This document shows, one piece after another, positions 1-5,092 of a stretch of 6,048 nt of DNA. A program made the translations under genes and the position numbers. Source of the stretch: an uncultured Angelakisella sp. (GTDB lineage Bacteria; Bacillota; Clostridia; Oscillospirales; Ruminococcaceae). The notes under the pieces are model-generated. The model was not told the DNA's origin. It worked only from the letters and a program-made list of their open reading frames with translations, and made no database searches. Location of the stretch: assembly GCA_937914895.1 (NCBI GenBank), contig CALGIL010000089.1:1-6048 (forward strand), written 5' to 3'. Each line of letters opens with the position of its first letter. Within the stretch, counting starts at the first letter, position 1.

Positions 1-385
1 CGGGGCCATCTTCGGGGGCAAGGACCACGCCACTGTGATGAACGGTGTAAACAACCTCCCCCGCGGCGCCCTGCTGGTTTCCGGCGTATTCCTCCAGGGT
101 GTTCAGCACGGCCTCCCCTTCCGCCAAAGCCAAGTCCAGCTTGACCTTTCTGTTTTGGGTGCTGGTGGCGTCAAAGGCCTCCAAAATGTGCCGCTCCGCG
201 GACACAAGGTCGTGGCGCATGGACCAGGCCGCCGTGGTGTTGGGCACTGTATACTCTCCGTATAAATCCACCTGCCCCCCGATTTTGCCGGTGCCGTACA
301 GCGAAATGGCGGCGGACAGAATCATTAAAATAAGAATGATCCCAAACCCGGCAAGAAGCTTTTTGCTGATGGTCAAGTTCTTCAT
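1..385 (-). CDS. Methyl-accepting chemotaxis protein, N-terminal part (runs off the left edge)
   Basis: Membrane chemoreceptor that would sense a ligand outside the cell and control CheA through CheW. Only the first 128 codons lie in the window. The protein starts MKNLTISKKLLAGFG, a typical chemoreceptor opening: a short basic cytoplasmic tail, then a transmembrane segment at about residues 10-30 (rich in I, L, A, G). The start of an extracytoplasmic, mostly helical ligand domain follows, resembling the four-helix-bundle class. The signalling domain lies outside the window. The ATG at 385 is directly preceded by an in-frame GTG at 388. GGAGG (401-397) is 8 nt from the GTG and 11 nt from the ATG, so the GTG may be the true start. 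The gene lies 73 nt downstream of cheW on the same strand, with no terminator between them, so they are probably co-transcribed. The family call is firm; the ligand is unknown. Confidence 0.85.
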   Translation of the reverse strand, partial: MKNLTISKKLLAGFGIILILMILSAAISLYGTGKIGGQVDLYGEYTVPNTTAAWSMRHDLVSAERHILEAFDATSTQNRKVKLDLALAEGEAVLNTLEEYAGNQQGAAGEVVYTVHHSGVVLAPEDGP

Positions 386-458
386 CACAATGCTTTCCTC
401 CCAAACGGACACACGCCGCATATTTTGGTTCTCCGCTCACGCTCTGCCCCGGGGGCCT

Positions 459-956
459 TCAGACGATGGCGCCCAGCCGTTCCTCCTCGTCCCCGGTCAG
501 CAGTCTTTGGCAGTCCAGCAGCAGCCTTACGCCGCCGCCGACCCTGGCGACGCCCCCAATCAGCCGGCGCTCCCGGCCGCCCAGGACGGGCGGGGGAGAA
601 ATCTCCCCGGCCCCGATGTCCTGCACCTCCGCCACGCTGTCCACAATCAGCCCGATGGAAAGGGCGCCCACATTCAAAATAATGATGCAGGTCCGGTCGT
701 CGTAGGCCCGGGCGGGCTTATGAAAGCGCAGCCGGGCATCCATGACGGGGATGATTTTCCCCCGAAGATTGGTCACGCCCTTAATGTACTCCGGCATCTC
801 GGGGACCTCCGCAATGGGCGGGACCCCAATGATCTCGGTAATACAGCGGATCTCTATGCCGTACAGCTGGTCGTCCATGGAAAAAATAAGGTACTTTCCC
901 TGCTGGGCATCCTCCTCCCGCCCTTCCGTCGGACTTGCCAGATCCATCCGCGTCAT
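459..956 (-). CDS. cheW: CheW chemotaxis coupling protein
   Basis: Cytoplasmic adaptor that links chemoreceptors to the histidine kinase CheA. The 165-residue product is one CheW domain from about residue 20 to 155. It shows the family hallmarks: GKYLIFSMDDQLYGIEI near the start, ITEIIGVPPIAEVPEMPEYI, then NLRGKIIPVMDARLRF and a SIGLIVDSVAEV segment. Length fits a stand-alone CheW. The frame is open upstream to an ATG at 1025, but I chose the ATG at 956 because AGGAGG (970-965) sits 8 nt before it. The 1025 start would also lie almost on the predicted transcription start (about 1027) with no ribosome site. It is the first gene of a leftward unit with the receptor gene. Its 14-residue C-terminal tail is acidic and then hydrophobic, and of no obvious function. 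Confidence 0.93.
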   Translation of the reverse strand: MTRMDLASPTEGREEDAQQGKYLIFSMDDQLYGIEIRCITEIIGVPPIAEVPEMPEYIKGVTNLRGKIIPVMDARLRFHKPARAYDDRTCIIILNVGALSIGLIVDSVAEVQDIGAGEISPPPVLGGRERRLIGGVARVGGGVRLLLDCQRLLTGDEEERLGAIV

Positions 957-964
957 GTGCACAT

Positions 965-970
965 CCTCCT
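965..970 (-). promoter_or_regulatory. Ribosome binding site that sets the cheW start
   Basis: AGGAGG on the minus strand, 8 nt upstream of the ATG at 956-954. It supports the 165-residue CheW over an N-terminally extended 188-residue reading from 1025. Confidence 0.85.
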
Positions 971-1033
971 TTTTTGCCGTCCGAAAGCCCCGGGCCGCCG
1001 GACCGCCTGCCATCCTGTTTTCCATTTACATCC

Positions 1034-1062
1034 ATTTTACAATAAATATTTACAAATTTCAA
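1034..1062 (-). promoter_or_regulatory. Sigma-A-like promoter of the cheW-receptor unit
   Basis: On the minus strand TTGAAA (1062-1057) is followed after exactly 17 nt by TAAAAT (1039-1034), inside an AT-rich stretch of an otherwise GC-rich region. Transcription would start near 1027, giving a leader of about 70 nt before cheW. I looked for a motility sigma factor (sigma-28/sigma-D) promoter with GCCGATAA-like -10 and found none here, so the pair seems to use the housekeeping sigma factor. Confidence 0.7.
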
Positions 1063-1239
1063 CACAATCAATCACTTTCGCTTCTGTAATCAACAAATTA
1101 TATTTGATTTTTGGCAGAATTTTTGAGCAATCTATCCTGGAATGACTCGTTTCCTCCGGTGATGCCCCACAGAAACACCGGGCCATGGGGCGTCGCCCCA
1201 TTTTTCCGTGGGGGTAATTTCCCCGGGGCGGCGCTTTTG
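1063..1239. other. Divergent intergenic stretch between the chemotaxis and redox genes
   Basis: Together with the flanking promoters, this fills the 369-nt gap between cheW and the flavoprotein gene. The left part (to about 1115) is AT-rich and includes TATATT at 1099-1104 (plus), a possible weak -10 box without a good -35. The right part is GC-rich, with the hairpin at 1185-1205 and a short G-run/C-run pair at about 1210-1224. CCCCGGGGCGG occurs at 1221-1231 and again at 1259-1269. A 72-codon frame from 1111 has no ribosome site and I do not call it a gene. Confidence 0.5.
1185..1205 (+). terminator. Terminator-like hairpin in the divergent region, no obvious upstream gene
   Basis: ATGGGGC (1185-1191), a 3-nt loop GTC, then GCCCCAT (1195-1201) and a run of five T (1201-1205). 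This has the form of a plus-strand intrinsic terminator. No plus-strand gene ends upstream of it, so it would stop either stray transcription toward the flavoprotein gene or a short leader RNA. GATGCCCC at 1161-1168 can pair with GGGGCGTC at 1187-1194 (8 pairs, one G-U), which would exclude the terminator stem. An attenuator is therefore possible but unproven. Confidence 0.45.
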
Positions 1240-1280
1240 GTGATGTTGTCACAGATTCCCCCGGGGCGGGCCTGTATGCT
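1240..1280 (+). promoter_or_regulatory. Class II Crp/Fnr-type promoter of the flavoprotein gene
   Basis: Dyad GTGATGTTGTCAC (1240-1252), then 22 nt, then -10 box TATGCT (1275-1280). The dyad centre falls at about -41 from the expected start near 1287. No good -35 box is present, as expected when an activator replaces it. The arrangement is identical in spacing to sites before the peroxiredoxin and superoxide reductase genes. A second -10-like TATTAT at 1293-1298 is an alternative but also lacks a -35 box. Confidence 0.65.
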
Positions 1281-1325
1281 GTTAGCGTACTCTATTATCC
1301 ATCCGTGCAAAGGAGGGGACCTGAT

Positions 1326-3002
1326 ATGAAAACCGTCATCATCGGCGGGGTGGCCGGCGGCGCTTCCGCCGCGGCGCGGCTCCGAAGGCTGGACGAGACC
1401 GCCGAAATCGTCCTGCTGGAGCGGGGGGACTACGTGTCCTACGCCAACTGCGGGCTGCCCTATTACGTCGGCGGGGTCATCACCCAAAAAAGCGCCCTGA
1501 CCCTGCAGACCCCCGGCAGCCTGCGCCGCCGGCTGAACCTGGACGTGCGCACCGGGCACCAGGCGCTGGCCGTGCGCCCCCGGGAAAAAGAGGTGGAGGT
1601 CCGGGACCTGAAACAGGGCGTCACCTACGTGGAGCGCTACGACAACCTGATTTTGTCCCCCGGCGCCGAGCCGGTGCGCCCCCCCTTCCCCGGGGCGGAC
1701 GACCCCCGGGTGTTTACCCTGCGCACCGTCCCGGACGCCTACCGCATCGAGGCCTTTATAAAGACCGACCGCCCCAGGCGGGCCCTGGTGGTGGGCGCCG
1801 GGCCCATCGGGCTGGAAATGGCCGAAAACCTGTCCCACGCGGGCCTTAGCGTAACCGTGGCCGAGCTGGCGGACCACGCCATTGCCCCCCTGGACGCCGA
1901 CATGGCCGCCGACGTGCACCTGTACCTGCGGCGCCAGGGCATCAATCTGCTGCTGCAAAACGGCGTGGAATCCATCCAGCCCGTCCGGGGCGGCCTGCAT
2001 GTCCTGCTGCGCCAGGGCAGCGTCGATGTGGACATGGTGCTGCTGGGCGTGGGGGTGCGCCCCGAAAGCGCCCTTGCCAGGGCGGCGGGCCTTGCGCTCA
2101 GCGACCGGGGCGCCATTGTGGTGGATGGGGCCATGCGCACCTCCGACCCCCACATTTACGCCGTGGGCGACGTGGTGCAGTCCGTCCAGTACGGCACCGG
2201 GCGGCCGGTGTACGCCCCCCTGGCCGGACCGGCCAACAAGCAGGGGCGCATTGCCGCAGACAACATCGCCGGCCTGGGGCGGACCTACAAGGGCACCCAG
2301 GGCACGTCCATCCTAAAGCTGTTTGACATGACGGTGGGGGCCACGGGCCTGAACGAAAGCGCCGCCGGCCAGGCGGGGCTGGACTGCGACAAGGTCTACC
2401 TGCTGGCCGACTCCCACGCCGGGTACTACCCCGGCGCCCAGTCCATGAGCGTCAAGGTGCTGTTTGAAAAGCCAACGGGACGCATTTTAGGGGCGCAGCT
2501 GGTGGGCTTTGGCGGCGTGGACAAACGGCTGGACGTGCTGGCCGCCGCCATCCGCGGGGGCATGACCGCCGAGGATTTGTCCCAGCTGGAGCTGGCCTAC
2601 GCGCCGCCCTTTTCCTCGGCCAAGGACCCGGTAAACATGGTGGGCTTTATGATTGAGAACCTGCTGGAGGGCACCGTAAAGCAGTTCCACTGGCAGGAGG
2701 CGGCCGGGCTGCTGGAGGCGGGCCACACCCTGGTGGACGTGCGCACCCCGGCGGAATACGCCCAGGGGCACATTGACGGGGCGGTCAACATCCCCGTGGA
2801 CGACCTGCGCGGCCGCCTGGACGAGCTGGACCCCCGTAAGCCCGTATACGTCTACTGCCAAAGCGGCCAGCGCAGCTACCTTGCCTGCCGCATTCTGACG
2901 GGCCGGGGGTTTGCGGCAAGCCATCTGGCCGGGGGCTACCGGCTGTACGCCTCGGCACGGCTGGGCCACTCCCCCGCCTTCCGGTGCGATGGCTGCCAGT
3001 AA
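1326..3002 (+). CDS. CoA-disulfide reductase / NADH oxidase-like flavoprotein fused to a rhodanese domain
   Basis: FAD-dependent pyridine nucleotide-disulfide oxidoreductase, 558 residues, soluble and cytoplasmic. The N-terminal FAD site is VIIGGVAGGASAAARL (residues 4-19). The single redox cysteine is Cys42 in NCGLPYYVGG, as in CoA-disulfide and CoA-persulfide reductases. The NAD(P)H-binding glycine motif VVGAGPIGLE is at 155-164 and the second FAD motif IYAVGDVV at 277-284. The dimerisation domain carries AYAPPFSSAKDPVN (424-437), with the conserved tyrosine of the CoA-disulfide reductase group. A C-terminal rhodanese domain (about 452-545) has a six-residue active loop CQSGQRS with Cys511, fit for carrying a persulfide. 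Known members of this fused class reduce CoA disulfide, CoA persulfide or polysulfide with NADH; which substrate applies here cannot be told. The ATG at 1326 is 9 nt from AGGAGG (1311-1316). The protein ends with DGCQ, an extra C-terminal cysteine pair (Cys554, Cys557) of unknown role. It has its own activator-type promoter. Confidence 0.93.
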   Translation: MKTVIIGGVAGGASAAARLRRLDETAEIVLLERGDYVSYANCGLPYYVGGVITQKSALTLQTPGSLRRRLNLDVRTGHQALAVRPREKEVEVRDLKQGVTYVERYDNLILSPGAEPVRPPFPGADDPRVFTLRTVPDAYRIEAFIKTDRPRRALVVGAGPIGLEMAENLSHAGLSVTVAELADHAIAPLDADMAADVHLYLRRQGINLLLQNGVESIQPVRGGLHVLLRQGSVDVDMVLLGVGVRPESALARAAGLALSDRGAIVVDGAMRTSDPHIYAVGDVVQSVQYGTGRPVYAPLAGPANKQGRIAADNIAGLGRTYKGTQGTSILKLFDMTVGATGLNESAAGQAGLDCDKVYLLADSHAGYYPGAQSMSVKVLFEKPTGRILGAQLVGFGGVDKRLDVLAAAIRGGMTAEDLSQLELAYAPPFSSAKDPVNMVGFMIENLLEGTVKQFHWQEAAGLLEAGHTLVDVRTPAEYAQGHIDGAVNIPVDDLRGRLDELDPRKPVYVYCQSGQRSYLACRILTGRGFAASHLAGGYRLYASARLGHSPAFRCDGCQ

Positions 3003-3004
3003 TT

Positions 3005-3045
3005 GTAACTTCATCACAGAACCGGCGGCCGGCGCGCCCTATACT
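3005..3045 (+). promoter_or_regulatory. Class II Crp/Fnr-type promoter of the peroxiredoxin gene
   Basis: Dyad GTAACTTCATCAC (3005-3017), then 22 nt, then -10 box TATACT (3040-3045). The right half matches the other two sites well; the left half is weaker (GTAAC instead of GTGAT). Both flanks (TT before, AGA after) also resemble the flavoprotein site. It begins 3 nt after the stop codon of the flavoprotein gene, so the peroxiredoxin can be transcribed on its own as well as by readthrough. Confidence 0.58.
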
Positions 3046-3061
3046 AAGGTCAGTCCACAGG

Positions 3062-3080
3062 GCGGGGCCCGGCGCCCCGC
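3062..3080 (+). other. GC-rich hairpin in the peroxiredoxin leader
   Basis: GCGGGGC (3062-3068), 5-nt loop, GCCCCGC (3074-3080): a perfect 7-bp stem of G-C pairs about 10 nt after the predicted transcription start near 3052. There is no T-run, so it is not a terminator. It may protect the 5' end of the mRNA; that role is inferred from position only. Confidence 0.5.
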
Positions 3081-3120
3081 AGACAGAACAAGCCTGCATA
3101 AGAAGAAAGGAGAAAACATC

Positions 3121-3810
3121 ATGGAAGAACAGTACAACACCCAGGGCAGAATGCCCCTCATCGGTGACAAGGCCCCCGCCTTTCACGCCGTCACCACCCA
3201 GGGGGAAATCAACTTCCCCGAGGACTACAAGGGCAAGTGGGTCATCCTCTTCAGCCACCCGGCGGACTTTACCCCCGTCTGTACCACCGAATTTATGACC
3301 TTTGCCTCCATGGCCGGCGAATTTGAGGCCATGAACACCCAGCTGGTGGGGCTTTCGGTGGATTCGCTGTACGCCCACATCGCCTGGCTGCGCAGAATCC
3401 AGGAGCTGGAGTGGAAGGACAAAAAGCACGTGGAGGTCAAGTTCCCCCTTATCGAGGACATCCGCATGGATATTGCCAGGCAGTACGGCATGATCCAGCC
3501 GGGCCAGAGCAACACCCAGGCCGTGCGGGCCGTGTTTGTCATCGACCCCGAGGGCAAAATCCGCCTGATTCTGTACTACCCCTTGAGCACCGGGCGCAAT
3601 TTTGACGAGATTAAGCGTGTCATCCAGGCCCTGCAAAAGGCCGACGCCGACGCGGTGGCCACCCCGGCCGACTGGCGCCCCGGCGACGACGTCATCGTGC
3701 CCACGGCGGGCAGCTGCGGCGTGGCCAAGGAGCGCATGGCGTCCACCGACGAGGACCAGTACTGCCTGGACTGGTTTATGTGCTTCCGCCGCGAGAAAAA
3801 GGAAGGCTGA
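3121..3810 (+). CDS. Peroxiredoxin, Prx6 / archaeal thioredoxin-peroxidase type
   Basis: Thiol peroxidase of 229 residues that reduces hydrogen peroxide and organic peroxides in the cytoplasm. The peroxidatic Cys54 sits in PADFTPVCTTE, with Thr51 and Pro47 of the usual active-site signature and Arg137 (AVRAVFVID) as the conserved arginine. The long C-terminal domain and the segment YPLSTGRNFDEI are typical of the Prx6 subgroup. Three C-terminal cysteines are present: Cys199 (SCGVAKER), Cys215 and Cys221 (YCLDWFMCF). A pair spaced by six like the last two is known in thermophilic archaeal members such as the Aeropyrum enzyme, where one acts as resolving cysteine; that role here is inferred. 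The ATG is 8 nt from AAAGGAG (3106-3112). It lies between the flavoprotein and the Crp/Fnr regulator and is the natural sink for peroxide made by the superoxide reductase downstream. The electron donor is not visible in the window. Confidence 0.95.
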   Translation: MEEQYNTQGRMPLIGDKAPAFHAVTTQGEINFPEDYKGKWVILFSHPADFTPVCTTEFMTFASMAGEFEAMNTQLVGLSVDSLYAHIAWLRRIQELEWKDKKHVEVKFPLIEDIRMDIARQYGMIQPGQSNTQAVRAVFVIDPEGKIRLILYYPLSTGRNFDEIKRVIQALQKADADAVATPADWRPGDDVIVPTAGSCGVAKERMASTDEDQYCLDWFMCFRREKKEG

Positions 3811-3823
3811 CAAGGCTGCGTCA

Positions 3824-3852
3824 TTGACATTCGTCCCCGGTCAAATTATACT
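3824..3852 (+). promoter_or_regulatory. Near-consensus sigma-A promoter of the Crp/Fnr regulator gene
   Basis: TTGACA (3824-3829), 17-nt spacer, TATACT (3847-3852), only 13 nt after the peroxiredoxin stop codon. Transcription would start near 3859, leaving a leader of about 30 nt. Unlike the three neighbouring promoters it has a perfect -35 box and no GTGA/TCAC dyad, so it should fire without the cluster's activator. Confidence 0.75.
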
Positions 3853-3872
3853 GATGTTAGAGTATAGTTTGA
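3841..3872. promoter_or_regulatory. 32-bp inverted repeat over the -10 and start of the regulator promoter (possible operator)
   Basis: Arms TCAAATTATACT (3841-3852) and AGTATAGTTTGA (3861-3872) are inverted copies with one mismatch in 12, around an 8-nt centre. The left arm contains the -10 box and the right arm covers the predicted start, a position that suits a repressor. In RNA the mismatch would be a U-G pair, but a transcript starting near 3859 would lack the left arm, so a DNA operator is more likely than an RNA hairpin. The protein that binds is unknown. Confidence 0.6.
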
Positions 3873-3887
3873 CTGGGGGCGCTTGGG

Positions 3888-4562
3888 TTGGAGCAGACTT
3901 TGCCGGACATCCGGGCGTTTTTTCCCTTTTGGGACGCGCTGTCCCCGGAGCACCGGGAGGACCTGCTGCGCCACTGCCAGCCCCGCCGGTTTGAAAAGGG
4001 CGACGTCATTCTGCCCTACAAGGGCCAGTGCCTGGGGCTGATGCTGGTGCAGAGCGGGCAGTTTAGGGCCTTTATCCTGTCCGACAGCGGGAAAGAGGTG
4101 ACCCTTTACCGCCTGTACGACCTGGACATCTGCCTGTTTTCGGCCTCCTGCGTCATGAACAACATTCAGTTTGACATCCAGATTGAGGCGGAAAAGGACA
4201 CCCGGGCCCTGCTGGTGCCCTCCTCCCTGTACCAAAGGCTGATCCAGCAGTCCATCGACATGGCCAACTATACCAACCAGCTGATGGCCTCCCGCTTTTC
4301 CGACGTGATGTGGATTTTGGAGCAGGTGCTTTTTAAAAGCATGGACTGCCGTCTGGCCCAGGTGCTGCTGGAGCACGCCGCCAGCCAGGGGAGCAGCGAC
4401 CTTGTCCTGACCCACGAGGCCCTGGCCCGGGATTTGGGCAGCGCCCGGGAGGTGGTGACCCGGATGCTGAAGTATTTCCGCGAGGAGGAGCTTTTGGAGC
4501 TGACCCGGGGGCGCATCCGCCTGCTGGACGAGGGCCGGCTGCAAAAGATTGCCGCCGGATAA
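3888..4562 (+). CDS. Crp/Fnr-family transcriptional regulator
   Basis: Cytoplasmic DNA-binding regulator of 224 residues, the usual family length. An N-terminal effector-binding jelly roll (about 10-120) is followed by a long dimer helix (about 120-150) and a winged helix-turn-helix (about 155-215). The recognition helix reads SAREVVTRMLKYF, placing Arg187, Glu188 and Arg192 where E. coli CRP has Arg180, Glu181 and Arg185, the residues that read GTGA. This fits the GTGA/TCAC dyads found before three genes of this cluster. It lacks the N-terminal cysteine cluster of classical FNR; instead Cys82 and Cys88 lie in ICLFSASCVM, a pattern I recall from anaerobe members of this family. The effector is unknown; cAMP, heme/NO or thiol state are all possible. 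The start is uncertain: TTG at 3888 has only a G-rich stretch upstream, while TTG at 3900 has GGAG 6 nt before it and would give 220 residues. Confidence 0.9.
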   Translation: MEQTLPDIRAFFPFWDALSPEHREDLLRHCQPRRFEKGDVILPYKGQCLGLMLVQSGQFRAFILSDSGKEVTLYRLYDLDICLFSASCVMNNIQFDIQIEAEKDTRALLVPSSLYQRLIQQSIDMANYTNQLMASRFSDVMWILEQVLFKSMDCRLAQVLLEHAASQGSSDLVLTHEALARDLGSAREVVTRMLKYFREEELLELTRGRIRLLDEGRLQKIAAG

Positions 4563-4573
4563 AGCCTGTTTGT

Positions 4574-4614
4574 GTGATATAGTCACGGCAAAAACCCGCC
4601 GGGGCTGTTATCCT
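4574..4614 (+). promoter_or_regulatory. Class II Crp/Fnr-type promoter of the superoxide reductase gene
   Basis: Dyad GTGATATAGTCAC (4574-4586), then 22 nt, then -10 box TATCCT (4609-4614). The dyad matches the flavoprotein site at 11 of 13 positions and has the same distance to the -10 box. The -35 region is poor (CGGCAA), in line with activator dependence. Expected start near 4621, about 45 nt before the gene. It probably also drives the ferritin gene, which has no similar site. Confidence 0.68.
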
Positions 4615-4666
4615 GTTCTTAAAAGAGGCACCATGTACCCACACGACATCAAAAGGAGGATTTAGC

Positions 4667-5044
4667 ATGAAAATTGTACAGTGCGCCCATTGCGGCAACC
4701 AGACCTTTGTTTTGCAGGATTCGGGGGTGCCCATGATCTGCTGCGGAGAGCCCATGCAGGAGCTGAAGGCGGGCGTCACCGACGCCGCCCTGGAAAAGCA
4801 CGTCCCCAAGGTGGAGGTAGAAGGGGAGATTATGCACGTCACGGTAGGCGAGGTGCCCCACCCCATGCTCAAGGAGCATTTCATCCAGTGGATTGCGGTG
4901 GAGCAGGGCGACAGGGTGCAGTTTACAAGGCTCCACCCCGGCAGCGAGCCCAAGGCCGCCTTTACCATCACCCCCGGCGAGGACTACGCCGTCTACGAAT
5001 ACTGCAACCTCCACGGTCTATGGAAGACCGAGGGCAGGGCGTAA
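4667..5044 (+). CDS. dfx: Desulfoferrodoxin (two-iron superoxide reductase)
   Basis: Reduces superoxide to hydrogen peroxide without releasing oxygen, a defence typical of anaerobes; cytoplasmic, 125 residues. The N-terminal desulforedoxin-like domain has Cys6-x2-Cys9 and the pair Cys25-Cys26, the ligands of the FeCys4 centre. The C-terminal domain has the FeHis4Cys catalytic centre: His45 in EKHVP, His65 in PHP, His71 in KEHFIQW, and Cys113 and His116 in YCNLHGLW. Glu43 and Lys44 are the conserved pair next to the open iron site. All expected ligands are present, so it should be active. The ATG has AAGGAGG 7 nt upstream (4653-4659). It is preceded by an activator-type promoter and followed 48 nt later by ferritin. 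Its usual donor, rubredoxin, is not encoded in the window. Confidence 0.97.
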   Translation: MKIVQCAHCGNQTFVLQDSGVPMICCGEPMQELKAGVTDAALEKHVPKVEVEGEIMHVTVGEVPHPMLKEHFIQWIAVEQGDRVQFTRLHPGSEPKAAFTITPGEDYAVYEYCNLHGLWKTEGRA

Positions 5045-5092
5045 CCGCCCCGCGGCAGCATCTGTCATCATACTGAAAAGGAGCGAGTACTG

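Noticed and set aside
957..1025. N-terminal extension of CheW to an ATG at 1025
   Set aside because: No ribosome site there, it lies next to the predicted transcription start, and the ATG at 956 has a perfect AGGAGG at 8 nt.
99..1145. Long plus-strand open frame of 348 codons opposite the chemotaxis genes
   Set aside because: It runs antisense to a clear CheW and receptor, has low-complexity composition and no ribosome site. Such frames are common in GC-rich DNA.
1157..1200. Fluoride-type or other known riboswitch before the flavoprotein gene
   Set aside because: A GGTGATG and CACAG resemblance drew attention, but the needed stem and pseudoknot partners are not present in order. The downstream gene is not a fluoride exporter or a related target.
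1221..1269. Direct repeat CCCCGGGGCGG at 1221-1231 and 1259-1269
   Set aside because: Short and of simple GC composition; it is likely chance in GC-rich DNA, and only one copy lies in a promoter spacer.
1111..1329. Possible 72-codon gene in the divergent region
   Set aside because: No ribosome site, it crosses the hairpin and the promoter/operator, and it overlaps the flavoprotein start. The sequence shows no protein-like pattern.
1098..2153. Long minus-strand open frame of 351 codons opposite the flavoprotein
   Set aside because: Composition rich in G, H, Q and V is typical of the antisense of a GC-rich gene. The plus-strand flavoprotein motifs are unambiguous.
2785..3813. Minus-strand open frame of 342 codons opposite the rhodanese end and peroxiredoxin
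   Set aside because: Same antisense artefact; it also covers the predicted promoter region between two well-supported plus-strand genes.
5045..5092. A fourth copy of the shared dyad before ferritin
   Set aside because: A CATACT box is present at 5069-5074, but the position 22 bp upstream has no GTGA/TCAC dyad. Co-transcription with the superoxide reductase gene explains it better.
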